Source: JBFXAN01 sp050184225 | GTDB taxonomy: Bacteria > Chloroflexota > Dehalococcoidia > CAUJGQ01 | NCBI GenBank assembly: GCA_050184225.1 | Contig: JBFXAN010000275.1 | Location: 1 to 5,577 of the forward strand | Length of the DNA stretch: 5,577 bases | Direction of reading: 5' to 3' | Shown: positions 5,329 through 5,577 of the stretch, in pieces | Position numbering within the stretch: position 1 is the stretch's first letter | Layout: the number at the start of each line of letters is the position of its first letter | The notes under the pieces: generated by a model | Told to the model about the DNA's origin: nothing | Databases searched by the model: none | Seen by the model: the letters and a program-made list of their open reading frames with translations, nothing else | Translations under genes and position numbers: made by a program

Positions 5329-5577
5329 ATGCCGGTTTTTCCTTCGACTGAATGGCTGCAGGCGGTCGCCGATCTGGCGATGGCCGATGAAGCCTACCGC
5401 AAGTTTGGCCGGGTCGACGCGCTGGTCGGGGTCAAGGTCGGCGACCGCCAGTTCCGGCTGACCTTCGACGTGTTTGATATCAGCGACATCCGCGAGATCA
5501 GCTTCGATGAGCTGCGTGACCTCGACTTCTACCTGGAGATGGAGCCGGAGCGCTGGCAGGCGATGATCGAGAGCACC
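5329..5577 (+). CDS. Probable SCP2-like lipid-binding domain protein (3' end missing)
   Basis: The 83 visible residues begin MPVFPSTEWLQAVADLAM at ATG 5329, with AAGGAG ten bases upstream; the frame is open to the right edge. The layout (F-P-S-x-E-W near the start, a helix with A-D-E-A-Y-R, then strands VDALVGVKVGDRQFRLTFDV, then DLDFYLEMEPERWQAM) resembles bacterial SCP2 sterol-carrier-like domains, which hold fatty acyl or other hydrophobic ligands and usually end with a F-x-L-x-x-x-x-x-x-W segment. I recognise the pattern rather than a diagnostic motif, so the call is tentative. It is separated from the zinc-ribbon gene by 51 bases that contain a hairpin, and probably belongs to the same operon. 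If so, it may bind or present a hydrophobic substrate to the diiron complex, which is inference. A short out-of-frame GTG at 5321 is not a supported start. Confidence 0.55.
   Translation, partial: MPVFPSTEWLQAVADLAMADEAYRKFGRVDALVGVKVGDRQFRLTFDVFDISDIREISFDELRDLDFYLEMEPERWQAMIEST

Overview
The window is GC-rich (roughly 65% by eye), with codons strongly biased to G or C in third position and very purine-rich Shine-Dalgarno sequences. It looks like chromosomal DNA of a high-GC bacterium. The style (dipeptide-type ABC transporters, TetR control, GGGAGGGG-type ribosome sites) would fit Chloroflexota/Thermomicrobia or Actinomycetota, but nothing here fixes the taxon and this is a weak guess. I see no RNA genes, mobile elements or CRISPR.

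Left third, minus strand: two adjacent permease genes of the dipeptide/oligopeptide/nickel ABC importer class, a DppB-type gene (661-1608) followed 17 bases later by a DppC-type gene that runs off the left edge (1-643). Between them and the right-hand genes is a 304-base control region, followed by a TetR-family regulator on the plus strand (1913-2515).

Right half, plus strand: a compact cluster of two homologous ferritin-like proteins (2692-3798 and 3867-4937), a FmdB-type zinc-ribbon protein (4939-5277) and a probable SCP2-like lipid-binding protein cut by the right edge (5329-5577). The first ferritin-like protein keeps a plausible full set of diiron ligands. The second keeps both histidines but has lost every candidate metal-binding carboxylate, so the pair looks like a catalytic subunit plus an inactive structural partner, as in PaaA/PaaC or the alpha/beta subunits of bacterial multicomponent monooxygenases. 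The substrate is unknown.

The most informative non-coding signal is a 33-base double palindrome built from CTGAGCA/TGCTCAG half-sites. It occurs twice, once before the permease operon (1677-1709) and once before the diiron operon (2587-2619). In both places it sits one base downstream of the predicted -10 element of a promoter with a perfect TTGACA -35 box and an 18-base spacer. The simplest model is that the TetR protein encoded between them represses both operons from these sites, coupling uptake of a compound (permeases) to its oxidation (diiron pair). The regulator-operator link, the transporter-enzyme link and the substrate are all inference.
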